Source: Hydractinia symbiolongicarpus (lineage: Eukaryota > Cnidaria > Hydrozoa > Anthoathecata > Hydractiniidae). From it: DNA of 64,000 nt. Position 1 is the first letter of the stretch. Every line of letters starts with the position of its first letter. Position numbers and translations under genes: made by a program. The stretch spans positions 27,471,001 through 27,535,000 of the forward strand of contig NC_079882.1 of the NCBI RefSeq assembly GCF_029227915.1, read 5' to 3'. Shown here in pieces: positions 35,651 through 48,510 of this stretch. Under the pieces are notes generated by a model. That model was not told where the DNA came from, did not search any database, and saw nothing but the letters and a program-made list of their open reading frames with translations.

Positions 35651-35859
35651 TTTTATTTGCATTGTAGCGACATACCATGTTGCTACTGCTTCTGTTACAA
35701 TCGCTACAAGTCATTTCTAGACTGACTCTACTATAAGTGATAAAGAAGTAAAGATAATAATATTTAAAGTTTTTTTCGTTCGAGGTAAAAAAGCGTACCG
35801 TTCTTCTCGTGTTCAATTGTAAATTCAATTTTCGGGTGTAAATTATTTATATGTTCATG

Positions 35860-36090
35860 AGATGCATCTGGATGTGCTTCTTTAATTATTAAGAAGATGT
35901 CATCCACAAATCATTTTCAAACTCTGGGAGCGCTATCTGCAGTTGTTAAAGCTGTAGTTTCATGAACCTGCATATATATTTCAGCTACAACAGCTACCAT
36001 ATATGGCTGTCGAAGCGTAGCCTAGAATAAACTCGCTTGGTAATGGCATGATAATGTTTATATTATTCAGTGACAATAACTAAACAGATA
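35860..36090 (+). repeat. Penelope-like element 3' end fragment
   Basis: About 70 bp around 36003-36075 (GCTGTCGAAGCGTAGCC, AGAATAAACTCGCTTG, then ATGATAAT and TATATTATTC) match the minus-strand tail at 9730-9800, downstream of the GIY-YIG remnant. Only this tail is recognisable; the start is approximate. Confidence 0.6.
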
Positions 36091-36619
36091 AGCGGTAATA
36101 TTTTTAATGTTGCTGTGTGTGATGAAAAAAGACGAGGCATTTGACCAATCATATAATAAAAGAGTTATCACTTTAAAATAATTATTTGGGCGTGGTAAAG
36201 AACTTACTTCGAGAGACCAACTATAAGTGTAAAGGTCTTTAAGGATGCTTATTTTTGCATTCCGATAGACAAAAGGTCTATCAAAAATATCTAAAGTTTC
36301 TTTGTGACGGAAATTGCTCTACCTACTTTTTGGTCTTGTTCAAGTCCCTTAATATTTACAAAACGAAAATAAAAATCACAATTAAAATTTTGAGAAACAT
36401 CATGAGTAGAAACAGTGTTTGTGGACGATATGCTTTTATTGTGCCAGACTACATCCAAGCTAATCTAACGAGCTTAGAGACATTGATTTTTCTTTCACAG
36501 AATCTAGATTCTGTAGTCAATTATAAAAAATCACTTTTCAAACCACGGCAGATGATAAATTTCCTTCTGGTCATAAACTATAAAGCAATTACCGAAGTTT
36601 AGTCTAAAGGCAGCAATAT

Positions 36620-37320
36620 CAGAACAAGATGTGCTTAACGAATGTCCAAACCACAAGCCACAATATTGGGACCGACAAAAGTTATGGGAAAGCTGTTATT
36701 CGCAGCTCAAGCTGACCTTTTAGAGAGACTACACCATTGATATTTAAAAATGCAGCAAATTTTAAAAATCTGAAGGACCTTCTGCAGCACTGAAGCCACT
36801 TGAAGATAGCACCAACAGATATGGTGATGGCAGCCAACGTTTTCAAAAGGGGTTTGGGATCTAATTGTCAAGGTTGTCTTCACAGGAGGGAGGTGGAATT
36901 GAAGAAAGTTAGGAGACACATAAATGTAATGCAACTCCAAGCAGTGAAATTGGCTTTCACACCTTTCTGATTCATCAGACGAGCATAGTAGTACGCATCC
37001 ATGTTAACAACATGACTGCGTTAAGTTATTTGAACAAAATTGGGGCAGCAAGAGTCAGGAATATTATGCAAAGGTTATATGAAATTTCCTATTGTGCAGG
37101 TAGATGACAATTACTGCAGATTACCTGCCAAGAATATTTTATGTCAAAGCAGATTGGAAATCAAGGAATCAACTGAACCCAAGTGATTAGTAGTTGAACC
37201 TCCAAGAGTTTGTCAAACTCATGACAAGAAGACAGATTTGCATGACATCTAAACTACCTGTTAGAAGGCTACGTGGCACATAGACAGTTAAAGAAGCCTC
37301 GTTCTGTCTGATTTTAAAGT
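36620..37320 (+). pseudogene. DIRS/gypsy-like RNase H remnant
   Basis: Discontinuous frames give MQLQAVKLAF, then VVRIHVNNMTALSYLNKIGA, ITADYLPRIF and VKADWKSRN. These match the order of RNase H blocks (Q.EL.A...; DN.TA..YLN..G; A.YLPG..N..AD..SR) of DIRS-like or related retroelements. Frame changes occur between almost every block. It is a second, older copy distinct from the one ending at 35650. Confidence 0.6.
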
Positions 37321-37710
37321 TTTAAAAGGTGTTTTGATAGCACCAGCTTTGTTACTCAGTACATTTAGCATTGATACAAGTGATGAAGTACATTCAATTG
37401 AAGATTTAATACATAAGTAGCCATTTTGTTGGGGTAGCCTTTGCTTTTAGAGGGTTCGACAAAACTTAATAAATCTTAAAAGAAGAGCAGCAAAACTTTA
37501 TCTTTAGGGTACGTAGTTTTCCCTAAAAACCTAAAATTGTGTGATTTAAATGCCTTACACTATTATATGCGTGTTGCTAAAAATTGCCGTACGACTTAGT
37601 GAACCCAGTTCTTCTTAAATTCTTTTAAACCGCATCAGGTAACTAATAAATCTATAGTGTCTCGGGCTGGATTAAGGACAGGTTAAGATATTGGGAGTAT
37701 ATACGTACTA

Positions 37711-38212
37711 CAGTCGAAGCTCACTATCTCAAACTCTTTAGGGACTGACGAAGAAGTTCGAGATAAAGGATAGTCGAGATATCGAGCGCCAAAGGCCGTT
37801 AAAGTGCGAGACAGTTTACGTTTTTGTTTACATTGTTTAGCCGAAAACGAGGAACAAAAAAAGCACAGAATATATGGATTTTATATCCACGGGGATATAG
37901 TGGTTTTGGGCACTTTATACTTTTCTGCGACAGCTGTCTGCAATTCTTTCATAGCATTACTTTTCTCAACCAACGTTTTTACCATGAGCTTCTTCTTGGT
38001 AGCCATTTTTGAAATGTGGATGATTTTAAAAATCCAATATTGTAAGCAATCAAAAGTCTCTAAGTCTAGAAAATAAAATAAAGTCTATAAATCAAATGTT
38101 TTTGCTCAAAAAATAAGGGAAAAGTTCGAGATAACGTGATAAAATGAACGAAATGGACCGAAAAAATAGTTCGACAAAGCGGAAGTTTGATATAACGGAG
38201 TTCGTTCGCAAC
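37711..38212 (-). mobile_element. Second pogo/Tigger-like element with transposase HTH fragment
   Basis: A left end CAGTCGAAGCTCACTATCTC preceded by TA, and a right side with the inverted counterpart (CTCCGTTATATCAAACTTC on the minus strand) bracket about 500 bp; the right limit is approximate. Several TTCGAGATAA motifs occur near both ends. On the minus strand from ATG 38006 the sequence reads MATKKKLMVKTLVEKSNAMK and then EKYKVPKTTISPWI before a stop: the first HTH of a Tigger transposase. The rest of the transposase is gone. The sequence differs from the element at 27195-28013, so it is another family. Confidence 0.68.
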
Positions 38213-39700
38213 GGAGTTTAAATTCGCCTACAAGAGATTGCAAGGACTGAAGGGACCGACAAAAGATTTCGAGTTTTCACAGCCAACTCTACTCCTTCTG
38301 CTTCAACCTCGAAGTCTACACAATGGATTTATCTAATTGGTCTGTACAAAATATAAGGACAGAAAAAATATCACAATAAATTAAAAGTCATGCTAATTCT
38401 TTTTTAACCAGGAATAGGTTTAGCAAGCGCTGTGAACTAAGGATGATGGGTCCTGTTGGTCCGCAAGTTTGCAAAACCTTTACTACGGTACCGATTGGAA
38501 AAACTCAGCCTTATATTGACGAAAACTTTATGAAATGATTCTTTTTACTTACGTAAGGTCACACAGCGGCCACATTGCAATTGGGATGTTATGAATAAAA
38601 TAAAGTACCCTACCCTATTCCGACCTGTACTAAAATGTTTTAAATTGTATTGAACTGTTTCTTTCTTTTTTGAGAAAAAAAAAACATCGTATCGTCGTAG
38701 TTATCGAGAAAATTATCGTGGCGTTTATCGTGGTTACTTTCATACTAGCATATAGATTTTAATTTATCGATTTTAACTTTGCTAACTCTAACACTAGCTT
38801 CGTTTCTTGATTACCCTTGTAGTTTGTCCAACTATCGCCACGGGAGGGATTACAATGGCTTAGGATTACATCGTACAGTTTCATTCATAAATCCAATGCG
38901 TCTGTTATAGGTTGATTACATTATTTGAAAATACGAATATACGTGCGTTATTTTACAAGCAACAAGGTTTAACTCTTGGAAGCAGCAGCCAGGTCAACCA
39001 ACAGGAAGTAAAAAAATCAGAATTCTCGTTGTTCTAAAATGTGAGTCATGGGAGTTTTATATGACGACAAACGTAATTAAAATGGAAGTTTGATTCGGTT
39101 GGCAACACAGTAAATGAGTAATCAAGCGAAAAGTATCAAGCACGCTAACGTGATCTTCCTAGGTAGATAGTCATCAAGCAGCAACACAGTAACAGTTAAC
39201 CTTGGAGAATACATTAGATTAATCGAATAATATCAATTCACTTGCCTGCTTTAATAATTAAAAAAAGCAACAAAGTAAGGAAATTCCCGTTGCAATTCTA
39301 TCGAAGGTGTTTACCATAAATGACAACGTTAACCTTTTTAATTCATTTAGTGTTTAATGCTTATTTACAATTTTATTAGGTGTTCAGGTAACCATAACAA
39401 CATAATACTAGTCATGCTATCAACAGTTGTAGTATATAAATTATAAATACAAACTAAATCTTCTCTTTAACTACAAATATAAAAATATCACACCGCAACA
39501 AAAATTATTATTTATTGTGTTACCAACTTTTTCCTTGTGCTCTGTGTGGAAACCACAGGTTGAAAATTAGTTATTTAATCAGATTATTGTACTTTGTGAG
39601 AGTTGTGGAAATTGTGTTTACTTTTTGTATTGAAATGTGCGCAATAATATAAAGTAAAAAATAGTCTTTACCAGTCATAGTACCAAAGAAATTTCTCAAA
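38213..39700. other. Gene-poor stretch downstream of the MS4A-like gene
   Basis: No coding region recognised. A minus-strand AATAAA (plus-strand 39706-39711) is a possible polyadenylation signal for the gene ending at 39919. Confidence 0.4.
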
Positions 39701-39918
39701 TGTATTTTATTTAAGATTTAAGCACCTTTCACTTTTGTGGTTTTCAAAGTGGTTTTTACATTTTTGATGATCTTTATAAGCCATAGTCATACCACAAAGC
39801 TAAATATACTATATCGTAAAACCTACAAAATCTTAAGATTGAAAAGTGTTGCTCGTAAAAGCATGCAATGGGCCAGATTAAAACAATTAGCGACAACATA
39901 TTTCAGCCACACAAGTTT

Positions 39919-41416
39919 TTAGTGTATAAATACAGGTTTTGTGTCTTGAGGTTGACAATTGTCGTAATAAGATGGTGGTGGTGGCTGATGATGGACCGGC
40001 GGTTGGTACGTAATAATCCCTTGTGGGTGATTGTTTTGTACAGGTGGGGCGCTCGATATAATTACTGTTTGACCGCCCTGAGCAAGAACAACATTGTTCT
40101 AAAAATAAAGAGAAAATTTGAATAAAAAACATATGCCGGTACTATGCGTCGGAATGGTGTATAGGGGGGTAGCCTTTTCTTTATATTGACGCCATTATTT
40201 TTAAAATATTTTTATCAGCTACCAAAAATGAAGAAAAAGAAATAAATGTAAGAGATAGTGTTTTAATATTATAAAAGACAAGCACTGTAACGAGTGCTGT
40301 GCAAAAATTTTATTCCTGACTCCTTAGTTTTGAAATAAAAAACGTTTGCTCCTGTTTGTTCCAAATTTAATCAGCTTTAATCACGTCCCCTGCTTAACAA
40401 TTTCCTTTTTTAAATCTTTTATATGCTTAGCAGTAAAAATAATCACCTCCTTCGGTTTGTAGCAACATAGTCCAGCGCAAGCAAAGATGGTTGCAGCTAA
40501 GGCTGATAATCCACCAAGTACACCAAATGCTGTCAGTGCTTCCAGTAAGGAATGAACCATTTTGATGTTGTCACAAGACATATCTAAAGTTGGTGTTTAT
40601 ATAATTTTATGGAAAATCCAAGAAACACTTTTTAAGCTATTTAGCAACGATTAATGACATACCATGGAATGTTTGTGTGTGTCCGAAGGATTTTCGACAC
40701 ACACAATTATTTCCGATATCATAACAACCGTATTTCTCTAAATATTTAACAGCGAGGCTAAACAGAGCACTTGCAATCGATGTTAAAGCAGCACCAATGA
40801 ATAACATGATTGTCAGAATAATATCAATAACTAGCCAGGCAGTTAGCTGCAAGAAAAAGTCAAACATAAGATAAAAAAAACATCAACACACATTCCTACA
40901 GGTTTTAATGATTAAAATGCATTAATCAGACACTTACCAAACATTGATTCCTTGTAATAGCGCATGCAATTCCAAAACATGCTGAAAACAATAACTAGAA
41001 AAAGAAAAAGCGGATAAATTTCATAAATAGTGTTACTGGTAACTACTTCTCTCAGTATTTGGTAATAATAGAAAAAGAAATCAATCCGGATTGAATATGC
41101 TATTGGGAATTTAAAAAAATTTTCGCCTAAATATAACATTATTTATTTCGTTTGCTATTAAACTTCACATTAAAACAACCACTAGGATAACTTTTGCAAT
41201 CCTTGAATATTGCAAATTTCATGAAAGTCATGTTAGCACCAAATACCAAGAAAGTAGTAAACTTACTGGTATAGCCGTCCAAAATGGTGCAAATGCATCA
41301 GAAGTTTTACCAGCGAAAATAAAGCAACAAATACACATGCTTAACCCAAAAAAAAGTTGTAACCCTGCGATTACACCAGCAGCTATACGAATTTCTTGGC
41401 GAATTTTCTGCGCCAT
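39919..41416 (-). CDS. CD20/MS4A-like four-transmembrane protein (5 exons)
   Basis: Gene model, complement of joined exons 39919-40098, 40447-40583, 40663-40846, 40938-40994 and 41267-41416, all GT-AG and in phase, giving 235 residues. Four hydrophobic segments are seen at roughly 11-35, 44-64, 72-100 and 144-170. TM1-TM2 has the family layout AGVIAGLQLFFG ... PFWTAIPLLFSACFGIACA, with the PFW motif and the same loop lengths as MS4A proteins. The second extracellular loop contains CYDIGNNCVC and SCDN, likely disulfide partners. The cytoplasmic C-terminus is Pro/Gln-rich with PPPPSYYD, a PPxY-like site that may bind WW domains. MS4A proteins act as membrane scaffolds or channel-associated proteins in the plasma membrane; the ligand here is unknown. 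The start ATG 41416 is the first in the frame. The exon 2 assignment (57 bp) rests on phase and alignment length. Confidence 0.84.
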
Positions 41417-43675
41417 ATTGTTGCTGAACAAGTTCTTCTGTGCTATAATACTGTATTCTATTTTAAAATTTTTTTTTCAAATAAGATTTCCGTTCAAGTT
41501 TAAACCTTAAATAAGAAAATAGCTGCTTGTATGGATAGCAACATTCAAAACATTCATTTATAGATGGAAAATGATATATATATTTTTTTAGTATCTATGG
41601 GTGTTTCTAACAGGTCCGTTAAACCAATGATTCAAGATTATGAAAACTAATTTAACCTTGTTTAAATTATTAAAGAAGTTTTGAATTGCTGCTAAGGGGT
41701 TTCCCGGTAAAAGAAATAATATAATAAAGAAAGTTCTATCGAAGTATCTATGACAACCTAAACTGTGTTTTTTCTATGTGCGAGTACATGTTCTTGACAA
41801 ATTTGTAGATCATTGGTAATATCAAGCAGTACTTACGATAACTTAGAAAGAATTGCAAGAAAAAATGCAACGAATCTCAACATAACGTCTTATTTTGAAG
41901 TCAACAAGATAATTAATATTTTCTTTTGATGAATGGATTCGCGTACTAACCAATCAAGATTGTCCAATCAGAACATCTGATTCTGACTAACGTTATTTCA
42001 TTCTTATTAATCTATGAAAGGAATCATGCTGACTACGTTACCTACGTTCTTTGTTTAAAACACGTGTTAACAAAATTCACGGAAATAGAAGAATAAGGCT
42101 GTAGAACTATTACATTAGCGTGTAACTGATTGAATCTTTACTGTCATGTAAATTTGCGAGGAAGAGTGTACTGCAGGCGAACTAGTGTCCCACCGGAATT
42201 CGCTGCATTGGTTTTCACTAAAGCGTTGCAAAGAGTCTTTCCTATCAAATGATATGATATAATCTAATGTACTTTGAACTTGACGCCAATACACTTGTTT
42301 GGTATAAATTATGAAATGCTGTTATTTCCACGCCGGCTGAAAATCTTTTTATTACATTTTCCAAGACTGATACACATTCTTTAAAAAACGCAATTATAAC
42401 GCGAATCAACGAAAATGAAACATATTTTATTGTATTTTATCTTTCTAAAACGTTGGTGTGTGCAAAAATATATTTAATAACAGTTATCTATTCGACCCTA
42501 TTTGCTACTTAATACCTGTAAGTTAGATAAAGCGACCAGAAATATGATGTACCAGTCAACTTCTTCAAAATGGTGTTAGTACTTCTCTAAGTACACGTAC
42601 AGAGGTAAGATTTACCCGCTGGTTGAAAACAATTTTGCTTTGCCACAATTTCCCTCTAATCACTCGTTACAAAATTTTAATCAATAAAGCGTTTTGGGTT
42701 TATATAATATGTCCTCATTTAAATTTGTTACAAAAGAATAGAAAAATGCTACTCATGATTTGGTAAGTAATCTAAGGAATTTCGGCCTTCCCTTGCTTGC
42801 AGCTACATCTTTTATTTACAGTCTAACAACGGGTGACATAATGCGCATTTCAAAAATATGTCCATCTACTTTTTTACGAGGTTTAAAAGGGTTTTTTTGA
42901 CAGCTACTGCTAAAGTGCTTTTTCACTACAGATTCAGGAAACATACCTTAGCTATCGGTGTTTATCGGTGTTAACATACATAAATCGATAGAAAGTGCTG
43001 ATGCTTTTTTTTACTTTTTTACGATTTTTATTACGATTCTTGCATCAGTCTCTGCGCTCATTTTCTTCCTATAATAGCGCTTAAAGTGAGCGTAGCAAAA
43101 AAAGAAGAGAGCCGGAAAAAAAGAACTAAGCAGAAGTTAAGGGACCAAAGCAGAGAAAATGTTCAAATGAAAAAAACATTATTATTGAGATTGACTGATT
43201 TAATATATTGTTGTTGTTTTTTTTATTAAAAGAAAAAACAAATTGAAATTTCAAACTTTCGTGGTCATTTTATATTTAGTGTTGCAAAAAGTAGCTAAAT
43301 TAAAAAATTTGGTGTAAAAAAAAAAGACTAAATTATGTCAAAGGAACTAAAACTTTTACCGACTTTTATTTTCTGTCGATCTTTTGTTCTCGATCTTTTT
43401 TTAGTAATAAGGTAAATGTAACTGATTAATTTCATAGTTGTCGCTTGTTATGAAAAACAACATGTCGGTTTTACAATCTCCTTTCGGCGGCACAAGTGTG
43501 GTTATTTGCGTCAAATCTTCTCTGATACGTGGAAAATATGGTATGGTATTACCGACAAGTGTATTTTTCGTCGTAAAGATAGCGGTAGTAAAAAAAACAC
43601 AAAATACCTTGGAATAATCTCCTGCTTTTTCAAACATTTGAAATTCAAAAGCAACTGTCCAAGAAAGCAAATACG
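41417..43675. other. Gene-poor stretch
   Basis: No coding region recognised. Overlapping short ORFs at 43401-43744 lie on both strands at the edge of a MITE and look like chance. Confidence 0.4.
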
Positions 43676-43677
43676 TA

Positions 43678-44081
43678 CCTTATCGGTGAAATATCCGTCG
43701 GTCAATATGAAATATTTGGGTTCGATAGATGTGTAGAAAGTCATTTTAAAAATTTATAGTTTATTTTATTTTATTTTTTTTATTCATCATAAATTACAAT
43801 ACAACCCGCGTCTTTATTCATCATATTTTACCTTAGTTCGTCATCGACATTGGTTTCTCTACTTCTATGTGGTGCACCAATTCAATGTCGATGCAAAAAT
43901 CGTCATTTCATAAACTATCAACATTAATAAATTACCCTGGTGAAGTCGAACGGTTTTTCAATTTAACAAAAAAAAATCTTTGAAGACGAAATTCGTCGGT
44001 CAAAATTATTCTTCGGTCATTAACTTCGTCGGTGAAAATTCTCGTCATTTAATCAGAAATTCGAATTTTTCACCGATAAGG
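43678..44081. mobile_element. 404-bp MITE with TA duplication
   Basis: CCTTATCGGTGAAA at the left and TTTCACCGATAAGG at the right form 14-bp perfect terminal inverted repeats, bounded by TA (43676-43677 and 44082-44083). The interior has a further inverted pair (CATCGACATTGG facing CAATGTCGATG) and repeats of CGTCGGT. There is no coding capacity. The TA duplication suggests mobilisation by a Tc1/mariner-like transposase, by inference. Confidence 0.8.
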
Positions 44082-44083
44082 TA

Positions 44084-47000
44084 TAATATAATTCCCGTAA
44101 GGCATATCCTGAATGTGGTTTGCATTTCCTTGAACAAAAAATTCTCTATTGAGTTTGTATTGTGATGTTTATGCCGAAATAAGAAAGATGATGCTGATCT
44201 CGTTGTACATATTGCCAGCCAGCAACGTTACACAACTTTCTCCAATTTCCCATACACTACACATCTTTTCATAAGCTTCGGCAAGTTTCAGCCGAGAATA
44301 ATTTCTTTTTAATAGGATTAAATTAGGTTTTCGTCAGACAAGTGATATATGCAGTGTCTGCATCTATATTGTAGTATTCGACTTTCGTCTGTGAACAAAA
44401 GTTTGGAATTGCGAGTAGCGATCGAAAAATTTTCGTGGATTTATCGTGTAGTTTATCACTGTGGCTTTATCCACAGACTTAGGACTATGTTAGCCATATT
44501 TCGGAGAATGAACATCAATCCAAGTTAAACATTCGTGGGAACAAGGCTAAAAACGCTATTTATGAAAATGATTCCTGTCAATATAAATCAACCATATCAT
44601 AAAACCAGTATTCCAAAAATGCTTAATGTATGCAAATGTTTGTAACCAAAAACACATTCTAAGACATTTAAAAAAGTGAAGTTTCATTCGCGTATAATAA
44701 ATTTGTGTTAAACTCATTTGCGTAGGTGTAATCACAAAATTTATTTCAACTTATATAGACTTGTGGTTAGATGTAGCTACCAAGCAACATGTTATCATAT
44801 GTAACCTTTAAGTTATAATCATCATTTTAAGAATTATTAATTAATCTGTACTGTATACTACTGATATGCGTACTGATGCTTCGTTGCGGATTTTAAAGGA
44901 CGTGCTTGGAATTTTTTACCTTAAATACATTTTGATATGTTAATGCATTTAAGCGACAATGGACCTTGTTTGAAACTGCAAAAAATTAGCAAAACTAAAT
45001 AGATAGATTAACTACAATTGCACAAACTAAATTATAATTGTGGACAATTTTTTCGTCATTTTTCAAATATGCACCAAATCGTGAAAAATGCTCGATGGGA
45101 GCAACAATCAGCACATTTTTAGAGCATAAATTTAACGATCCGCAATGTTCCATGTCTCCTGTGAACATTGACAAGTTCAAAATGTGTGAATTTAAAATGA
45201 AAATAGCCTATATAATTACACGTGGTAGCGAACTTTGAAATTAGCTGTCGTGCACCAATATCTTTTAATCATAATTATAGCTACAATGTTGCACAAAATT
45301 TATTAAGACATTTTTCTATCACTAATTGCCTAAGACATGCTAATAACACAATTACAGATAGACATGCAATCAGAGCTCAAAAATTAGGCGTAAACACACA
45401 AAAATATTATAGAGAGAAGAGAACGGGCGTACCCTTATTTTTGTGGCAAGGTATAGTTGTAGGTGTCCACAATATAGTCTAAAGTGTCAACATCAAAAAT
45501 GAAGCTACAATGTGTAACATATATATAAAAAAAATTAAGAGGTGATTAATATTTCCATCGTGTTCACAAATCTTTCATGTTCTGTCAGACAAAGTTATTA
45601 ATAGCTTGTACCATCAGATGTGAATAACGAAATCACTCCAGTGCAGTATTGTATCATACATTTCGGAAGTTACATCATACACATAGGTTTGCTTTTATTG
45701 TTCCACTTCTTTTTCTCATTTCTATTTTGTTAAAAAGAGTTTGGAAACTGTTATACATATACTGCTTGCTTTTAAAAAGCGTGTGCATTTGCTGATAAAC
45801 TTATATGTTTCTCGGTAAATACTATTCAAATAAAAATTTAAACGAGCTGAAATGCGGTTGATTTATTAATTTTAATCAACTGAACTAGCTGTACGCCCCC
45901 ACGCAAATGAGTATGGAACACATTTCTGTATCCATGTGCTAGTGACACTGCAATTTTTAAACGGTTTCTGCATATGTGTTTAGTTGCTAACGTTTCCACG
46001 ACTTCATCTTCTCGCAATAATAAAATATTTAAAAAAAAATTACGTTGTTGTTTCAACTAGGTTTAGTTGACAACTGCAGAACTCCAACTACCTTATAAAC
46101 AATTTGGTGAAAAATATTTGTCGTGTCAAAAAAAGGCGTTGCGTTCGATACTATTCATGGTATCCTACATTCACTTTAAATATATTAGATCTTCAATTGC
46201 GTCTTAACTTCTCAATTTTGCTGTGAAGATAATTTTTTAACGAAAATTCATTTGCTGTACATTAATTCTCATGTTAATGTCTAACTTAAAATTGCACATT
46301 GTGCTTTTAGCTACAAAGGAGTTAATTCTTCTAGCAGGAGGATTGGATATTGTGAGGGACAGTAAGCCAAATTTTGGGGTAAGATTTTACAACTTTGATA
46401 AAGGCGCATCTTGTAACAATGCCGTAAAAAGTTTTGTTATCCTTAGAAAAAAAATCATCAATAATAAAATAAACCACAGATTCATGGCTGTCATGGCTTT
46501 AGTTTAATTTAATTTCACTTTTTTAATATTCTTAGTTTTTTATAGTTGCTCAATTACAAAACTGGGAAATAAAAATTGCACTAAAAATTACCATCACAGC
46601 ACTAGTTCCTCATTGGTTAATTACTTATCAAAAATTGTTCATTTCTATTTCACCTGTCACTATGTGGTTACCTAAAGCGATAAATAAAGATTAGAGATAA
46701 AACACAGAACAGATTTTGAGCAATGCTATAAGTATCTCTAGCAGTGAAATAACCTAGTTACAGTCGGAAGGGGGGAAAAGCCAGCCTCTGGATGGAAACT
46801 TTTTAAGCCAGTGGCAAGTGCCATGGCTTTATGAGTAGTCATGGGAAAATGGGTTGCAAGCACTTTGTGCCCTCTCAACAGCCATCCCTGATGATGCACA
46901 ATACCAAAAAAACGCAATTGGGTTAAACTAGCATCAGTGAATTTTTTATAAAATTTGTTATGCAGGCGAAAACACCAAAAAAAAGAAGTATCATAGATTC

Positions 47001-47990
47001 CATGTCATGAAGTGATGCAAATTTAACAACTGCATTAGACCATCAGTGCTATAGAGATGCAAAAGAGTGAATTTTTTCACCTGTTTTCGTGCGATACTTT
47101 TGTGCATATATTACATAATCAAATGTTTTTTTAACGAAATGGAGACTAATTATAATCAAATTAATTATTGGTGCATTGACTATTTTTAATTAGTAATGCT
47201 TCGGACATTTAGCACGGATGTTTCAATGACATTTCTTACGGAAGACCTTGCAAAAAATTATGTTAGAAATATGTGAGCGATGGTATCAAGTATAATTTTA
47301 ACAAGACGTATGATATACGCAAACAACCTCGCCAACAAAGTTTATAAAAAGCTGTCTATGAAATTGTGATTTCTGTTACGAAGTTAGACACGACATATTT
47401 TGCTATTCGGATAGGCAATAATATTGATAGAAAATTCCTCGAAATTTCAATTTTCGTTAGGTCAGTCTGGAGTAAACTGACTGACAGGAAGAAGAAAGAC
47501 CACAAGCTCCACCTAAAATTTTTGAAATTCAGTAACCCCCCCCCAAAAAAAAAAACAAAAAAAAAAACAAAACAACAACAACAAAAAACAACGGGGTATA
47601 AGAAAGTCACTTAGTGAGAAAAAGCAAAATAAAGAAAAATAATATACGATCTTAATTGTTCAAAAAATGAAATAGCTTTAGTTAAAAAACCATATTACTA
47701 GAAAAAAGAAAAAAATACAGCCTATCATTCATGGTTGAAAGTCGCGCGATGGAACGTTTATGGTCTTAAACGGCATTTAGTTGACAAAAAATTAACATTT
47801 TGATGTCACTATTATGTTCAGCATAATTTTTTTGTTAACTGTGTCAAATTTTGTCGAAAACAAATACCAAATTTGGCCGATCACTTTTAAGTACTCAGAG
47901 AGTTTAGGTATGAAGTTTAAATTTGTGACGTTGCAATTGACCATTTGGTTAGTTAGTTACGAGTTGGAAACACATCCTCGCAGGCGAGAT
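44084..47990. other. Gene-poor stretch
   Basis: No recognised coding region. It contains the second copy of the 19-bp hairpin repeat (45161-45179) and a C-run followed by an A-rich stretch at about 47537-47590. ORFs such as 45222-45482 and 46271-46507 have no family signature. Confidence 0.4.
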
Positions 47991-47994
47991 AGTA

Positions 47995-48131
47995 AAAAGA
48001 AAAAAAAAGTAAAAATAGTTACCAAGATGAGATTCGAACACACGACTACTCCCGTGTCGGTGCTCAGAGAGGCAAAAATTTCTATTCTTGTAGGACACAT
48101 TTGCGTTTTAATACAAGCTCACGAGCTTGTA
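47995..48131 (-). repeat. tRNA-related SINE-like repeat, copy B (uninterrupted)
   Basis: On the minus strand the repeat begins with a palindrome (TACAAGCTC, GT, GAGCTTGTA; plus-strand 48112-48131), continues through a B-box-like GTTCGAATCTC (plus-strand 48029-48039) and ends in a T-rich tract. The single TTAA at 48108-48111 marks where the MITE entered copy A. It is about 90% identical to copy A by eye over 110 bp. Confidence 0.75.
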
Positions 48132-48468
48132 ATTATAACCATTATAATTATAATTTAGAAACCAGCTATAAATGAGTTCATCATTACTCGGCAATGTGAG
48201 TTATGCTGCAGGCGTCAATGAAAACTCGATACAATAGATGACAAGGAAACTGTTTTATGTTACCATTTAAACACATAATTTAAATCGATCTTCAGTTTTT
48301 TTAAAAGAAGAAACTCGTGCAATTTGGCAACTCAGGTAATCCAAACAAACTTTGTTTTTTTTAGTTTGAAGTACAACAGTTCTGTTTATGAAAGTGAAAA
48401 AAAACAAAATATAGTGTCATATATATGATTCGTCTCGAACCAACCTGTATTTTAGGTGACAACTTCTC

Positions 48469-48510
48469 CCTATGAGGTTTCTAAGTGTGCCTATGAGGTT
48501 TCTAAGTGTG
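48469..48510. repeat. Perfect tandem duplication of a 21-bp unit
   Basis: The unit CCTATGAGGTTTCTAAGTGTG is present twice head to tail (48469-48489 and 48490-48510). No gene is nearby; likely recent slippage. Confidence 0.85.

Noticed and set aside
36255-36602. 115-codon plus-strand ORF
   Set aside because: AT-rich hydrophobic composition without motifs or splice support; it sits between retroelement remnants.
45222-45482. 86-codon plus-strand ORF
   Set aside because: No family signature and no credible neighbouring exon; length is within chance for the region.
48020-48131. Possible genuine tRNA gene
   Set aside because: Only a B-box-like string is clear; the T stem has mismatches, no acceptor stem closes and a repeat copy exists at 1.7 kb, so it is treated as SINE-like.
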